This document shows, piece by piece, positions 1 to 9,025 of a DNA stretch of 64,000 nucleotides. Numbering within the stretch: the first letter of the stretch is position 1; every line of letters starts with the position of its first letter. Made by a program: the position numbers and the translations under genes. The DNA comes from Candidatus Poribacteria bacterium (lineage in GTDB: Bacteria; Poribacteria; WGA-4E; WGA-3G): NCBI GenBank assembly GCA_026706025.1, contig JAPOZO010000009.1, positions 1 through 64,000 of the forward strand, in the 5' to 3' direction. The notes under the pieces are model-generated. The model worked only from the letters and a program-made list of their open reading frames with translations. It did no database searches and was not told where the DNA came from.

Positions 1-1
1 A

Positions 2-2620
2 GGAGTTATCACAGCACTTCGTGCAAGCAATTTGAATCTGCCTGCTGGCACGATGGAACTCGGAAATACAGAGTTCATGGTCCGCACGATGGGCGAATTT
101 TCAAATCCAGACACCATAGGCGAAACTATCATCGCCGTTCAACCCACAGGCACCCCACTCCGCCTTAGCGATGTCGCAACTGTCTTAGACACTTATGAAG
201 AAGCGCGAACCTTATCACGAATCAGTGGAAAACCTTCTATCAGTTTGAGTGTCCAAAAAAAGACGGAGGGTAACACGATCGCGTTAGTTGCCGTGCTCCG
301 CGAATTAGTTGAAAAACGGAAAATCGACCTTCCCGAAGGTGCCGAATTGACAGCAGTTAACGACTACTCTGTTATTCTAAAGGAACGGTTAGGCATTCTG
401 GAGACGAATGCTATTTTCGGTTTGATTCTCGTTGTGCTGATGCTTCTTCTCTTTATTGGTTGGCGAAATGCAGTGTTCGCTGCACTCGGGATACCGGTTG
501 CGTTTATGGCGACCTTCTGGTTCATGTCTGTCGCGGGTTATACACTCAGCGGCGTCTCCCTGTTTGGACTCATCTTGGTCGTCGGGATTGTCGTTGACGA
601 CGCTATTGTCGTCATAGAAAATATCTATCGGCACCTTGAGACAGGGGAATCCCCAAAAGTTGCCGCTATTCGCGGCGCGCAAGAAGTGGGTTGGCCGGTT
701 ATCGCCGCAAGTTTGACGACAATCTGCGCATTCGGTCCCCTGATGTTCATGTCCGGTGTATCCGGTCAGTTTATGCGGATCGTTCCGATCATGGCAATTC
801 TCGTCCTGATCGCATCCCTCTTTGAAGTCTTCGTAATTTTGCCTGCACACGTCTCTGAATGGGGAAAAGCCAAACTGCCGGAAGGACGTAGTAGGTTTGA
901 TCCCATCCGCCGCCGATCTCAGAGTGCTTTCACTCTAAGTGCCCGAATTACAGGTTTCTTTGTGTGGTTCGCCACCTTTTTTGACCTCATACGGAACCGA
1001 TATGTTAGGATCCTAAAAGTAACAATCCGATATCGGTATGCTTTTGTTGGAAGTGTCCTTCTCATCGGTTTGATCGCGTGCGTTGGCGCATTTTTGGTTC
1101 TCGACAAAGAACTTTTCCCGGGCGAAGATTTTCCGCAATTCTACGTCAAAGCCGAAATGCCGCCTTCCTACGGCATGCAAGAGACGACCGCTGTCATAGC
1201 ACAAATTGAAGCAGCTGCGAAGACCCTTCCATCAAGTGAAGTCGCTGCGATTGTCAGTAATATCGGTATACATACACCGACTTCAGGACTGCTGGAAGGT
1301 GTTACTTATGGCTCCAATTTTGGTGAGGTCATCATTGAACTCACCCCCAAACGGCAACGGACCCGCGGCGTAGATGAAATCATTGCCTCAATGCGAAAGG
1401 AAACAGCAACTGTTAGCGGGATAGAACAACTGAATTACATTACGCAAGAAGGTGGCCCTCCACAAGGGCAAGACGTGGAAGTCAAGGTAAAGGGGCCCCG
1501 ATTTGAGCAATTGACAGCACTCGCTGAAGTCCTGAAAACCACTCTCACTCAAATGGATGGTGTTTACGACATCCGAGATGATTTTCGCACTGGCAAATCT
1601 GAACTCCGTATCTATCTGAAGCCTGAGAAAGCTTATCAATACGGGTTAACAACATTCCAAATTGCACAAACGGTTCGCACGGCTATTGAAGGTGCCAAAG
1701 CCACCACCTACCGTGAAGCAGATGAAGCGATTGATGTCGTCGTCAAATACGAGGAAGATAGCCTAAAAAACATCGCGGAACTCAACAATCTATTGATTGC
1801 AACCCCTACGGGTGCTATTGTCCCGCTCAAAGATGTCGCCGACATTACAGAGGAGAAAGGGTATTCTGATATCCGTCGATTCGATGGGGAGCGGGCGATT
1901 ACGGTTTCCGCATCCGTAGATAGACAGAAAACAACGCCTTTCAAAGTGAATCAGGCGTTAATCAGCACATTCGCCAATGTGGAAACTTTGTACCCAGGAT
2001 ACCAACTCGATTTTCGAGGACTTTTCGATGAGATTCGAGATTCTTTTGCGGAATTGTGGAAACTGTTTATCGTCGGTCTGCTGTTAATCTATGTCGTGTT
2101 GGGTGCACAATTTAAGTCGTTTATCCAACCGATTATTATTATGTTTGCCGTTCCGTTCGGTATGATAGGCGCGATGTTTGGACTACTCCTTTCTAATGCC
2201 ACACTTAGTATGGTCGCCATGTTTGGTATCGTTGCACTCTCTGGGATTGTCGTCAACGATTCGATTGTGCTCATCGACTTCATCAACAAATACCGAGAAC
2301 GCGGTTACAATAAGTGGTACGCCATCCTGAAAGGTGGAAGTATCCGCTTGCGTCCGATTATCTTAACATCACTCACAACAATCTTCGGACTCATTCCGAT
2401 GGCAGTTGGTCTCGGTGGTAAATCGCCTATATGGATGCCGATGGCGTACACCATCATCTTCGGACTCTCCTTCGCAACCACGATGACGCTGTTTGTTATG
2501 CCTGCGCTCTATGCAATCACAACAGACCTACGCGGTCTCGTCCTGAAAAACCCAGAAGAACGGTTCCAAATCGTTTCAGATGAAGACCTGTTGGGTGCCG
2601 CGGTACCAGCTGACGATTGA
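2..2620 (+). CDS. RND-family efflux pump inner-membrane subunit (5' truncated by window edge)
   Basis: This is the carboxy-terminal four fifths of an AcrB-like RND transporter, which exports small molecules through the inner membrane using the proton gradient. The reading frame is open from base 2. The residues before the first possible start (TTG at 32) match the downstream paralogue, so about 200 residues lie outside the window. The transmembrane-4 motif GIVVDDAIVVIENIYRH carries the paired aspartates of the proton relay. A large periplasmic loop follows, then a second membrane bundle (VVLGAQFKSFIQPIIIMFAVPFG region) ending in VMPALYAITT. The next gene is a close paralogue in tandem. The membrane-fusion partner is not in the window and presumably lies upstream. 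Substrate cannot be inferred. Confidence 0.95.
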   Translation, partial: GVITALRASNLNLPAGTMELGNTEFMVRTMGEFSNPDTIGETIIAVQPTGTPLRLSDVATVLDTYEEARTLSRISGKPSISLSVQKKTEGNTIALVAVLRELVEKRKIDLPEGAELTAVNDYSVILKERLGILETNAIFGLILVVLMLLLFIGWRNAVFAALGIPVAFMATFWFMSVAGYTLSGVSLFGLILVVGIVVDDAIVVIENIYRHLETGESPKVAAIRGAQEVGWPVIAASLTTICAFGPLMFMSGVSGQFMRIVPIMAILVLIASLFEVFVILPAHVSEWGKAKLPEGRSRFDPIRRRSQSAFTLSARITGFFVWFATFFDLIRNRYVRILKVTIRYRYAFVGSVLLIGLIACVGAFLVLDKELFPGEDFPQFYVKAEMPPSYGMQETTAVIAQIEAAAKTLPSSEVAAIVSNIGIHTPTSGLLEGVTYGSNFGEVIIELTPKRQRTRGVDEIIASMRKETATVSGIEQLNYITQEGGPPQGQDVEVKVKGPRFEQLTALAEVLKTTLTQMDGVYDIRDDFRTGKSELRIYLKPEKAYQYGLTTFQIAQTVRTAIEGAKATTYREADEAIDVVVKYEEDSLKNIAELNNLLIATPTGAIVPLKDVADITEEKGYSDIRRFDGERAITVSASVDRQKTTPFKVNQALISTFANVETLYPGYQLDFRGLFDEIRDSFAELWKLFIVGLLLIYVVLGAQFKSFIQPIIIMFAVPFGMIGAMFGLLLSNATLSMVAMFGIVALSGIVVNDSIVLIDFINKYRERGYNKWYAILKGGSIRLRPIILTSLTTIFGLIPMAVGLGGKSPIWMPMAYTIIFGLSFATTMTLFVMPALYAITTDLRGLVLKNPEERFQIVSDEDLLGAAVPADD

Positions 2621-2628
2621 GAAATGAT

Positions 2629-2654
2629 AAGGCGAGGTTTTCGGACCTCGTCTT
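2629..2654 (+). terminator. Possible rho-independent terminator after first RND gene
   Basis: A 10-bp stem (aaggcgaggt with acctcgtctt, one G-T pair) encloses a 6-base loop, starting 9 bases after the stop codon. The T-run ATACAATTTTTG follows at a short distance. It may separate the two tandem RND genes into different transcripts. Confidence 0.55.
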
Positions 2655-2737
2655 ATACAATTTTTGCCTTTTTGAGATGAAATGTCTGTAGGTAAAACCC
2701 TAAATCCCAAGATCCCACACAATAAAATTCGATCACC

Positions 2738-5700
2738 ATGTCCATCCCCAAAATATCCGTGAATAACCCCGTTTTAGCGAATCTCCTGATGATTATAATC
2801 ATCGTTTTTGGGTTGTACGCATGGATGAATCTACCGCGGGAACTCACTCCAGAAGTCTCAGTACAGAGCGCAGTTGTGACAACGCTATACCCAGGAGCCT
2901 CCCCAGAAGAAGTCGAGATGCTTGTCACTGCTCCTATTGAAGATGCTATTGAGGAGAACGTCAACAAAGTTGACCTATTGTTTTCTACCTCTTCAGAAGG
3001 ACGTTCTGTTATCTTTGTCGATTTTGAGGAGATAAGCAACCGGGATTTTGACAAGGAACTTGAAAACATACGCACCGCTGTTGAGCAGGTAAATGAGTTG
3101 CCAGAGGAGATCTTAGATGATCCGAGGGTCGAAGAATTTGATAGCTCATTTGGTTTTCCTATTTTGACGATTGTTGTAGGTGGAAATATTGCGGAAACGC
3201 AGATGCGGAATATTGCTGAGAATCTCAAAGATGAAATCTCGGACCTCAAAAACATTGCCTCTGTCGGAATGGCAGGTCTCCGTGAGAGGGAAATATGGAT
3301 TGAGGTGAACCCTGATCGATTGAAGGCATACCGACTCCCAATTTCAGCGGTTATTACCGCGCTCGGAACAAACAACTTGAATCTCCCCGCCGGCACAATG
3401 GAACTGGGTGGGACAGAATTCATGATCCGAACGATGGGAGAATTCACCGATTTGGACACTATTGGCGAAACTCTCATCACTGCTCAGCCGACAGGGACAC
3501 TTCTCCGCCTGAAAGATGTGGCAACAATCTCTGACACCTACGAGGAGGTGCGAACGCTATCGCGAATTGATGGCCAACCTTCGATTAGCCTGAGTGTGCA
3601 AAAGAAGACTGAGGGAAACACAATTGCATTAGTTGCTAAACTTCGAGAATTAGTCGACAATCGGAGAACGTCCCTCCCTGAAGGTGCTGAGTTGACGGTT
3701 GTTAATGACTATTCCGTTGTTCTCAAAGAACGATTAGGAATTCTTGAAACAAATGCGTTTTTCGGTTTGGTGCTTGTTGTACTAATGCTCCTTCTCTTTA
3801 TTGGATGGCGGAATGCCCTATTTGCGGCACTCGGCATACCGGTCGCCTTCATGGCAACATTTTGGTTTATGTCCATTGCTGGTTATACGCTCAGCGGTGT
3901 CTCCCTGTTTGGGCTTATTTTAGTCGTAGGGATTGTCGTTGATGATGCTATTGTTGTCATGGAAAACATCTATCGGCATATTGAGTCTGGAGTATCTCCA
4001 AAAGTTGCCGCTATCCGCGGTGCAGAAGAGGTCGGTTGGCCCGTTGTAGCGGCAAGCCTGACGACAATCTGTGCTTTTGGACCGTTGATGTTTATGTCTG
4101 GTGTTACTGGACAGTTTATGCGGATCGTGCCGGTTATGGCAATTCTGGTGTTGATAGCTTCTCTTTTTGAAGTCTTTGTAATTTTACCAGCACACGTCGC
4201 TGAATGGGGGAGAACCAAAATTCGCACAGGACGCAGTAGGCTTGAAAATCTCCGAACCGAGTCTCCGAGGGGTTTCACCCTCGGTGTCCGCATTGTCGGC
4301 TTTTTCGTATGGTTTGCCTTGTTTTTTGAATTAATTCGGAACCGATATGTTAGAATCCTGAAAATAACCATTCGACACCGATATGCGTTTGTAGGTGGTA
4401 TCCTCTTCTTCGGATTGGTTGCATGTATCGGGGCATTTTTTGTGCTTGACAGGGAACTCTTCCCTGGTGAAGAGTTCCCACAATTTTATGTCAAAGCCGA
4501 GATGCCACCTTCCTACGGAATACAGGAAACAACAGAAGTAATTGTCCAAATTGAAGAGATGGCTAAAAGACTTCCATCGACTGAAGTTGATGCGGTCGTC
4601 AGCAATGTCGGTTTACACACATTTATGTCAGGTTTGGTAAGAAAAAGTGTTACCTACGGCTCAAATTTAGGAGAGGTAATCGTCGAACTCACACCAAAGC
4701 AAGAGCGCACCCGAGGTGTGGATGAGATCATCGCAGAACTACGGACGAAAACCGCTACAATTAGTGGAATTGAGCGACTGAGTTTCGCCACACAGGACGG
4801 GGGGGCACCACAAGTAGCAGATGTGCGAGTCAAAGTAAAAGGACCGAGATTTGAGAATCTGACTGAACTCGCTGGCGTTCTTAAGACAGCCCTATCTCAG
4901 ATAGATGGCGTTTACGATATCCAAGATGACTTCAGCATCGGAAAATCTGAACTCCGCATCTACTTGAATCAGGAGAAAGCATATCAATATGGATTAACCA
5001 CGTTTCAGGTTGCCCAAACCGTTCGTACTGCTTTGGAGGGGGCTAAAGCCACAACTTATCGTGAAGCAGACGAAGCGATTGATGTCATTGTCAAATATGA
5101 GGAAGATGCCCTTACAAATCTCGCGAAGCTTAATAATCTCTTGATTACAACACCCACTGGTGCTATTGTCCCACTCAAGGATGTTGCAAATATCGTGATG
5201 GAAAAGGGGTACGCAGATATCCATCGGTTTGACGGTGAGCGAGCAATCACGGTTTATGCATCCGTAGATAAAGAAAAGACGACTGCCTTTAAAGTGAATC
5301 AATCGCTCATCAGTGCATTTGCTGGCATAGAATCTTTGTATCCGGGATACCAACTCGATTTTCGAGGGGTTTTTGATGAAATTACAGAATCCTTTTCCGA
5401 GTTGTGGAAGTTGTTCATTGTTGGGCTGTTGCTAATCTATGTGGTATTGGGTGCACAATTCAGGTCATTTATACAACCGATTATCATTATGTTTGCTGTT
5501 CCGTTTGGTATGATCGGTGCGATGGTCGGACTCCTACTTTCCCATGCGACACTTAGCGTCGTCGCTATGTTTGGTATCGTTGCCCTTTCCGGGATTGTGG
5601 TGAACGATTCAATTGTGCTTATCGACTTCATTAACAAGTACCGAGAAAAGGGATATAACAAGTGGTACGCTATTCTGAAAGGCGGTAGTCTCCGATTGCG

Positions 5701-5968
5701 TCCAATTGTTCTCACCACGATGACGACGATTTTCGGACTCATTCCGATGGCAATCGGGTTAGGTGGCAAGTCGCCTATCTGGATGCCGATGGCGTATACA
5801 ATCATCTTCGGGCTTGCGCTCGCAACCACAATGACGCTGTTTGTGATGCCTGCACTCTACGCGATTACGACAGACCTACGCGGACTTCTCTTGAGAGATC
5901 CAGAAGAACGATTCCGAACCGTTTCAGATGAAGAACTATTGGGTAACGCAGTCCCAGCAGATGATTAA
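2738..5968 (+). CDS. RND-family efflux pump inner-membrane subunit (complete paralogue)
   Basis: This 1076-residue AcrB-like transporter has the usual full length. The first transmembrane segment is at about residues 12-32 (NLLMIIIIVFGLYAWMNLP). The periplasmic porter domain begins with the typical YPGASPEEVEMLVTAPIE. The transmembrane-4 aspartate pair GIVVDDAIVVMENIYRH is intact, and the second half repeats the six-helix bundle. It is very similar to the preceding truncated gene across the whole shared length, with changes concentrated at third codon positions, so the pair is an old tandem duplication with both copies under selection. There is no clear Shine-Dalgarno sequence before the ATG. 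No outer-membrane channel or fusion protein follows. Confidence 0.96.
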   Translation: MSIPKISVNNPVLANLLMIIIIVFGLYAWMNLPRELTPEVSVQSAVVTTLYPGASPEEVEMLVTAPIEDAIEENVNKVDLLFSTSSEGRSVIFVDFEEISNRDFDKELENIRTAVEQVNELPEEILDDPRVEEFDSSFGFPILTIVVGGNIAETQMRNIAENLKDEISDLKNIASVGMAGLREREIWIEVNPDRLKAYRLPISAVITALGTNNLNLPAGTMELGGTEFMIRTMGEFTDLDTIGETLITAQPTGTLLRLKDVATISDTYEEVRTLSRIDGQPSISLSVQKKTEGNTIALVAKLRELVDNRRTSLPEGAELTVVNDYSVVLKERLGILETNAFFGLVLVVLMLLLFIGWRNALFAALGIPVAFMATFWFMSIAGYTLSGVSLFGLILVVGIVVDDAIVVMENIYRHIESGVSPKVAAIRGAEEVGWPVVAASLTTICAFGPLMFMSGVTGQFMRIVPVMAILVLIASLFEVFVILPAHVAEWGRTKIRTGRSRLENLRTESPRGFTLGVRIVGFFVWFALFFELIRNRYVRILKITIRHRYAFVGGILFFGLVACIGAFFVLDRELFPGEEFPQFYVKAEMPPSYGIQETTEVIVQIEEMAKRLPSTEVDAVVSNVGLHTFMSGLVRKSVTYGSNLGEVIVELTPKQERTRGVDEIIAELRTKTATISGIERLSFATQDGGAPQVADVRVKVKGPRFENLTELAGVLKTALSQIDGVYDIQDDFSIGKSELRIYLNQEKAYQYGLTTFQVAQTVRTALEGAKATTYREADEAIDVIVKYEEDALTNLAKLNNLLITTPTGAIVPLKDVANIVMEKGYADIHRFDGERAITVYASVDKEKTTAFKVNQSLISAFAGIESLYPGYQLDFRGVFDEITESFSELWKLFIVGLLLIYVVLGAQFRSFIQPIIIMFAVPFGMIGAMVGLLLSHATLSVVAMFGIVALSGIVVNDSIVLIDFINKYREKGYNKWYAILKGGSLRLRPIVLTTMTTIFGLIPMAIGLGGKSPIWMPMAYTIIFGLALATTMTLFVMPALYAITTDLRGLLLRDPEERFRTVSDEELLGNAVPADD

Positions 5969-6032
5969 CCGAGGACGTAGGGTCAGATACTCTACCTTAC
6001 TTCCGTATTTTAACAAAAAATAGGAAATTGAT

Positions 6033-6992
6033 ATGAAAATCACCTTTATTGGCGTTGGTGGTATTGCTGGAAGCTACCGCCGAAGCCTTAATCAACTTGA
6101 ACGTCCGATTGCAGCGGTCTGTGATATAAATGCTGAACGTGCAGCGGCTATCGCTGAAGACGAAGATGCAACAGCATACACCGCCCACACTGAGATGCTA
6201 CAGAAGGAGAAACCCGATGTCGTGTTTACCTGTATCCCACCCGGTGCACACACGACACAGGTTGCCGATGCAGCAGCGTCAGGGGCGGCAGTTTTCGTTG
6301 CCAAACCCGTTGCACAAGACTTGGAAACTGCTCAACATGCCAGTGATGCAATTGCTTCCGCAGGTGTTATCAATCAAGTCGGTTATATGGCGCGGTATAG
6401 CGATATTACGGCGAAAGCGAAGGAATTAGTCGGCGATCAGAAACTTACCATGGGGATTGGGCGGTTTCTCACAAGAATGGGTGCGAACCATCCTTGGTGG
6501 GGGAAGTATGAGGTATCCCGCGGACAGATGGTAGAGCAGACGACCCACGTCTTTGACCTCATCCGCTACTTCCTCGGCGATGTTGACAGTGTTCAGGCTT
6601 ACGGTATCAAAAATGTTTCCGACGGGATTGCCGATTTTGAGGAGTGCACTGTTTGCAACATGCAGTTTGAGAGTGGCGCTGTAGGCAGCATTACCAGTAC
6701 CTGTGTTGCCCGCGCACACGAGAATTTCGCGACTGAACTCGTAGGCGATGATCTCTACCTCAAACTCACGCACGATTCTGGATTGCGCGGTCAAATTAGC
6801 GGTGAAGGCGTTGACTACACTGGCACGGAAGCGGGTTATTTCCGGCAGGTTGAACAGTTCATCAGTGCTGTTGATGCGAACGATCAGGGACTGGTGCTTG
6901 CTTCCTATGCTGATGCTGTGAAGAGCCTTGCTGTCACCCTCGCTGCGAACCGTTCACTGGAGACAGGACAAGTTGAGGAGGTTATCGCTTAA
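6033..6992 (+). CDS. Gfo/Idh/MocA-family NAD(P)-dependent oxidoreductase
   Basis: This 319-residue protein belongs to the sugar/inositol dehydrogenase superfamily. The N-terminal Rossmann motif is GVGGIAGSY at residues 7-15. The family EKP motif appears as VAKPVA, keeping the lysine. The helix with THVFDLIRYFLGDV contains the expected H-x-x-D. An AGGAA Shine-Dalgarno lies 7 bases before the ATG. The likely role is oxidation or reduction of a sugar or polyol, but the substrate cannot be read from sequence. It is the last plus-strand gene before a converging operon; its stop is 8 bases from the stop of the opposing gene. Confidence 0.9.
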   Translation: MKITFIGVGGIAGSYRRSLNQLERPIAAVCDINAERAAAIAEDEDATAYTAHTEMLQKEKPDVVFTCIPPGAHTTQVADAAASGAAVFVAKPVAQDLETAQHASDAIASAGVINQVGYMARYSDITAKAKELVGDQKLTMGIGRFLTRMGANHPWWGKYEVSRGQMVEQTTHVFDLIRYFLGDVDSVQAYGIKNVSDGIADFEECTVCNMQFESGAVGSITSTCVARAHENFATELVGDDLYLKLTHDSGLRGQISGEGVDYTGTEAGYFRQVEQFISAVDANDQGLVLASYADAVKSLAVTLAANRSLETGQVEEVIA

Positions 6993-7000
6993 AGTTAATC

Positions 7001-7492
7001 TTATCCAAACAGCACGCCTGCCAAATTTCGCGGTCTGCCACAACGACCTGTCAGAATTTGCAACCACTTGCCGTGGACGAATACTTTCAGTTGCCTTGCT
7101 CCTTTAGGATTCGTCCACTTAACACCTCGACCTTCAAATAGAACAGGTGTATAGATAATTTGTGCACGGATTGAAACTGGCGCGATTTGCGCAATAAATT
7201 TCAGACTGTTTTCCGTCTTTTCAATTACGTCTGATTCAACGGCTCTCCCACGCTTGAGTTCGATCGCAGCTGCAACGAGATTGCTTTCAACAGGATGAAT
7301 GAAGAAGAGAAGTCGGTCACACCGTTTTTCTGTCCTTCCTCGCATGTCAAATTCATGCTCCAGATTTACAACTACCCGTTCAGACGGCACCTCAGCCATG
7401 TCAACGTTGCATCCTTCTCCACTACACGAATTGATCAGACTACTTTCATTGAAAAGCACTCGGAATTCACCAAGAACCCTACTCTCATGCAC
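7001..7492 (-). CDS. PD-(D/E)XK-like protein paired with AAA ATPase
   Basis: This roughly 163-residue protein of no recognised family overlaps the 3' end of the upstream ATPase gene. From the GTG start, residues D59, E78 and K80 form D-x18-E-x-K (CDRLLFF ... AAAIELKRG), with an upstream acidic stretch NLEHEFDMRG. This spacing fits the PD-(D/E)XK nuclease fold, which is an inference. The GTG at 7492 is preferred because AAGGTGA stands 9 bases upstream, giving an 8-base overlap with the ATPase stop; a TTG at 7519 would add nine residues. The overlap implies translational coupling and a joint function. The C-terminal part is basic. Confidence 0.75.
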   Translation of the reverse strand: MHESRVLGEFRVLFNESSLINSCSGEGCNVDMAEVPSERVVVNLEHEFDMRGRTEKRCDRLLFFIHPVESNLVAAAIELKRGRAVESDVIEKTENSLKFIAQIAPVSIRAQIIYTPVLFEGRGVKWTNPKGARQLKVFVHGKWLQILTGRCGRPRNLAGVLFG

Positions 7493-8960
7493 GCTCGCTG
7501 TCACCTTTCGTTTCTTCAAGTCTATTTTGGAGACGTGCAGAACGGTTGTAGAGATCTTCAGCCACGTCTAAATATTCCATAGGTTCCACTCCGTTGATAC
7601 GGTCATACGGAATTTCCTCCACCTTTCCACTCTTTTGAAAATGCCAAACGCCGACCTGTTCTTTCTGAAGAGAAGTCGGTAGTTCGCTAACCCTTTTTCC
7701 AGCGTTCTCAAGCTCTCCTACGCGCATCAGATTCCCAATTTCCTGAAGCAACCAATCACTGTGTGTTGTTATGATCACCCTAACCCCTGCCTGGACTAAG
7801 CGAGCGAGAATGACCGCCATATCCGCTTGAGCACCGGGATGTAGGTGTGCTTCCGGTTCCTCGATAATAAGTGTATCACCAGGGTTAATGAGACCTCGGA
7901 GAAATAACACCAGAGGAGCAAGTTCAGATACCATTGACGAAGCTTCGCTTAAACGTATATCCTCTTCTATACCTTGTGGACGGTAGTAGAAACCTGGATA
8001 CCCACTTGGTGAGAGTTTTAGGAGTATTCGTCCAGCAAGCACTTCGGATTCTAGTGTTTCTGCAAGGCACTTCATTTCGTCATTGGAAACGCTACCCTCT
8101 TCATAAAGAATAACCCTTTCCATAAAGTCTGCTATCGCGCCTGACATAGTGGGAACCTCGGGGAAACGTTCCAAGCCTACGCGGGTGGTCCGCTTCACAA
8201 GTGAACTTGCGATAATGCGATGGCTTTGCATAATACCACTACGAGCGGCAGGTAAGTAAAACCTATTGGGGACCAGAGGACGCCTAAAATCTACTATGTA
8301 AACTCTATTATCATCAACGCTTAATTTCCCGTAAGCCGACCACTCTTTAGGAAGGAGAACTGTGTCGTCATAATCCGGGCTATCAAGAGAGATTGAATTA
8401 TACAGGCTAACTTCTGACTCAGAAGCCTTCATCTTGATGTTCAAATATTCTTGACCTCTTTCACTGATTCTCAACAAAACCTTTATCTCATTACGCTGTT
8501 CTCCAGTCAACCGCATTAATTCTGAAACAGCATTCAGATCAAAGCAATTTTTGAGTTCATCCCGCAATTCTTGCCTAAAAAAACCTGTATCTTTGATACT
8601 AATCCCTAATTTTTGGCGAATCTCCTCGGAAAAATCCGACAATTTAAAAGACCTATCTATCACATTTAATTTGTTAAGTATCTCCTGAATTTCTCCCTTT
8701 GACGTAGTGAGACCGGTTAAAAGTACACTTAATATTTCCATAACTCCATACTGAAAAGGAGAAAAAAGATTTGAATGAAATAAACCGCTAAAGGCCCCAT
8801 GCAAAGCATACACCAACGTAGCAAAATAGGTCTTCCCAGTGTTACTGGGACCAACAAATACCGTCAGCGGACGCAAATCAATATTCGCTTCAGCAATGGG
8901 ACCGAAATTCTCAACAGCGATTTCAACCTTTGGACCCTGTGTATCTTTGACTTCGCTCAT
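7485..8960 (-). CDS. AAA family ATPase (ABC/SMC-type head, OLD/AAA_15-like)
   Basis: This 491-residue ATPase has the split head typical of SMC/RecF-like proteins. The N-terminal strand VEIAVENFGPI leads to Walker A GPSNTGKT at 37-44. After a long middle region there is Walker B LIIEEPEAHLHP at 364-375 and the H-loop TTHSDWLL near 400. No TOPRIM domain is visible, unlike OLD nucleases. A GGGGAGA Shine-Dalgarno stands 5 bases before the ATG. It overlaps the gene for a PD-(D/E)XK-like protein. Relatives with small nuclease partners are known in anti-phage and repair systems such as Septu and AbiL, but this pair matches none that I recognise. It follows a GH88 gene on the same strand across a REP-like palindrome, so it may have its own promoter. 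Confidence 0.88.
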   Translation of the reverse strand: MSEVKDTQGPKVEIAVENFGPIAEANIDLRPLTVFVGPSNTGKTYFATLVYALHGAFSGLFHSNLFSPFQYGVMEILSVLLTGLTTSKGEIQEILNKLNVIDRSFKLSDFSEEIRQKLGISIKDTGFFRQELRDELKNCFDLNAVSELMRLTGEQRNEIKVLLRISERGQEYLNIKMKASESEVSLYNSISLDSPDYDDTVLLPKEWSAYGKLSVDDNRVYIVDFRRPLVPNRFYLPAARSGIMQSHRIIASSLVKRTTRVGLERFPEVPTMSGAIADFMERVILYEEGSVSNDEMKCLAETLESEVLAGRILLKLSPSGYPGFYYRPQGIEEDIRLSEASSMVSELAPLVLFLRGLINPGDTLIIEEPEAHLHPGAQADMAVILARLVQAGVRVIITTHSDWLLQEIGNLMRVGELENAGKRVSELPTSLQKEQVGVWHFQKSGKVEEIPYDRINGVEPMEYLDVAEDLYNRSARLQNRLEETKGDSERA

Positions 8961-8988
8961 CGTTGTCTCCCCTAATCCGGTTTACATT

Positions 8989-9015
8989 GTAGGCGTGCTT
9001 GCAATGCGCGCCTAC
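8989..9015. repeat. REP-like palindrome (GTAGG family)
   Basis: GTAGGCGTGC pairs with GCGCGCCTAC (9 of 10) around a 7-base loop. It fills the gap between the GH88 gene and the ATPase gene. It is one of a family described in the findings. Confidence 0.7.
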
Positions 9016-9025
9016 CACATACACG

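Noticed and set aside
2653-3480. Long antisense open frame (275 codons) opposite the second RND gene
   Set aside because: It lies opposite a clear RND coding region, has no ribosome site and shows low-complexity Ser/Ile composition typical of a shadow frame.
5974-6000. Hairpin GTAGGG-TCAGATA-CTCTAC after the second RND gene
   Set aside because: The stem is six pairs with one G-T and no T-run follows; too weak to call a terminator or a repeat copy.
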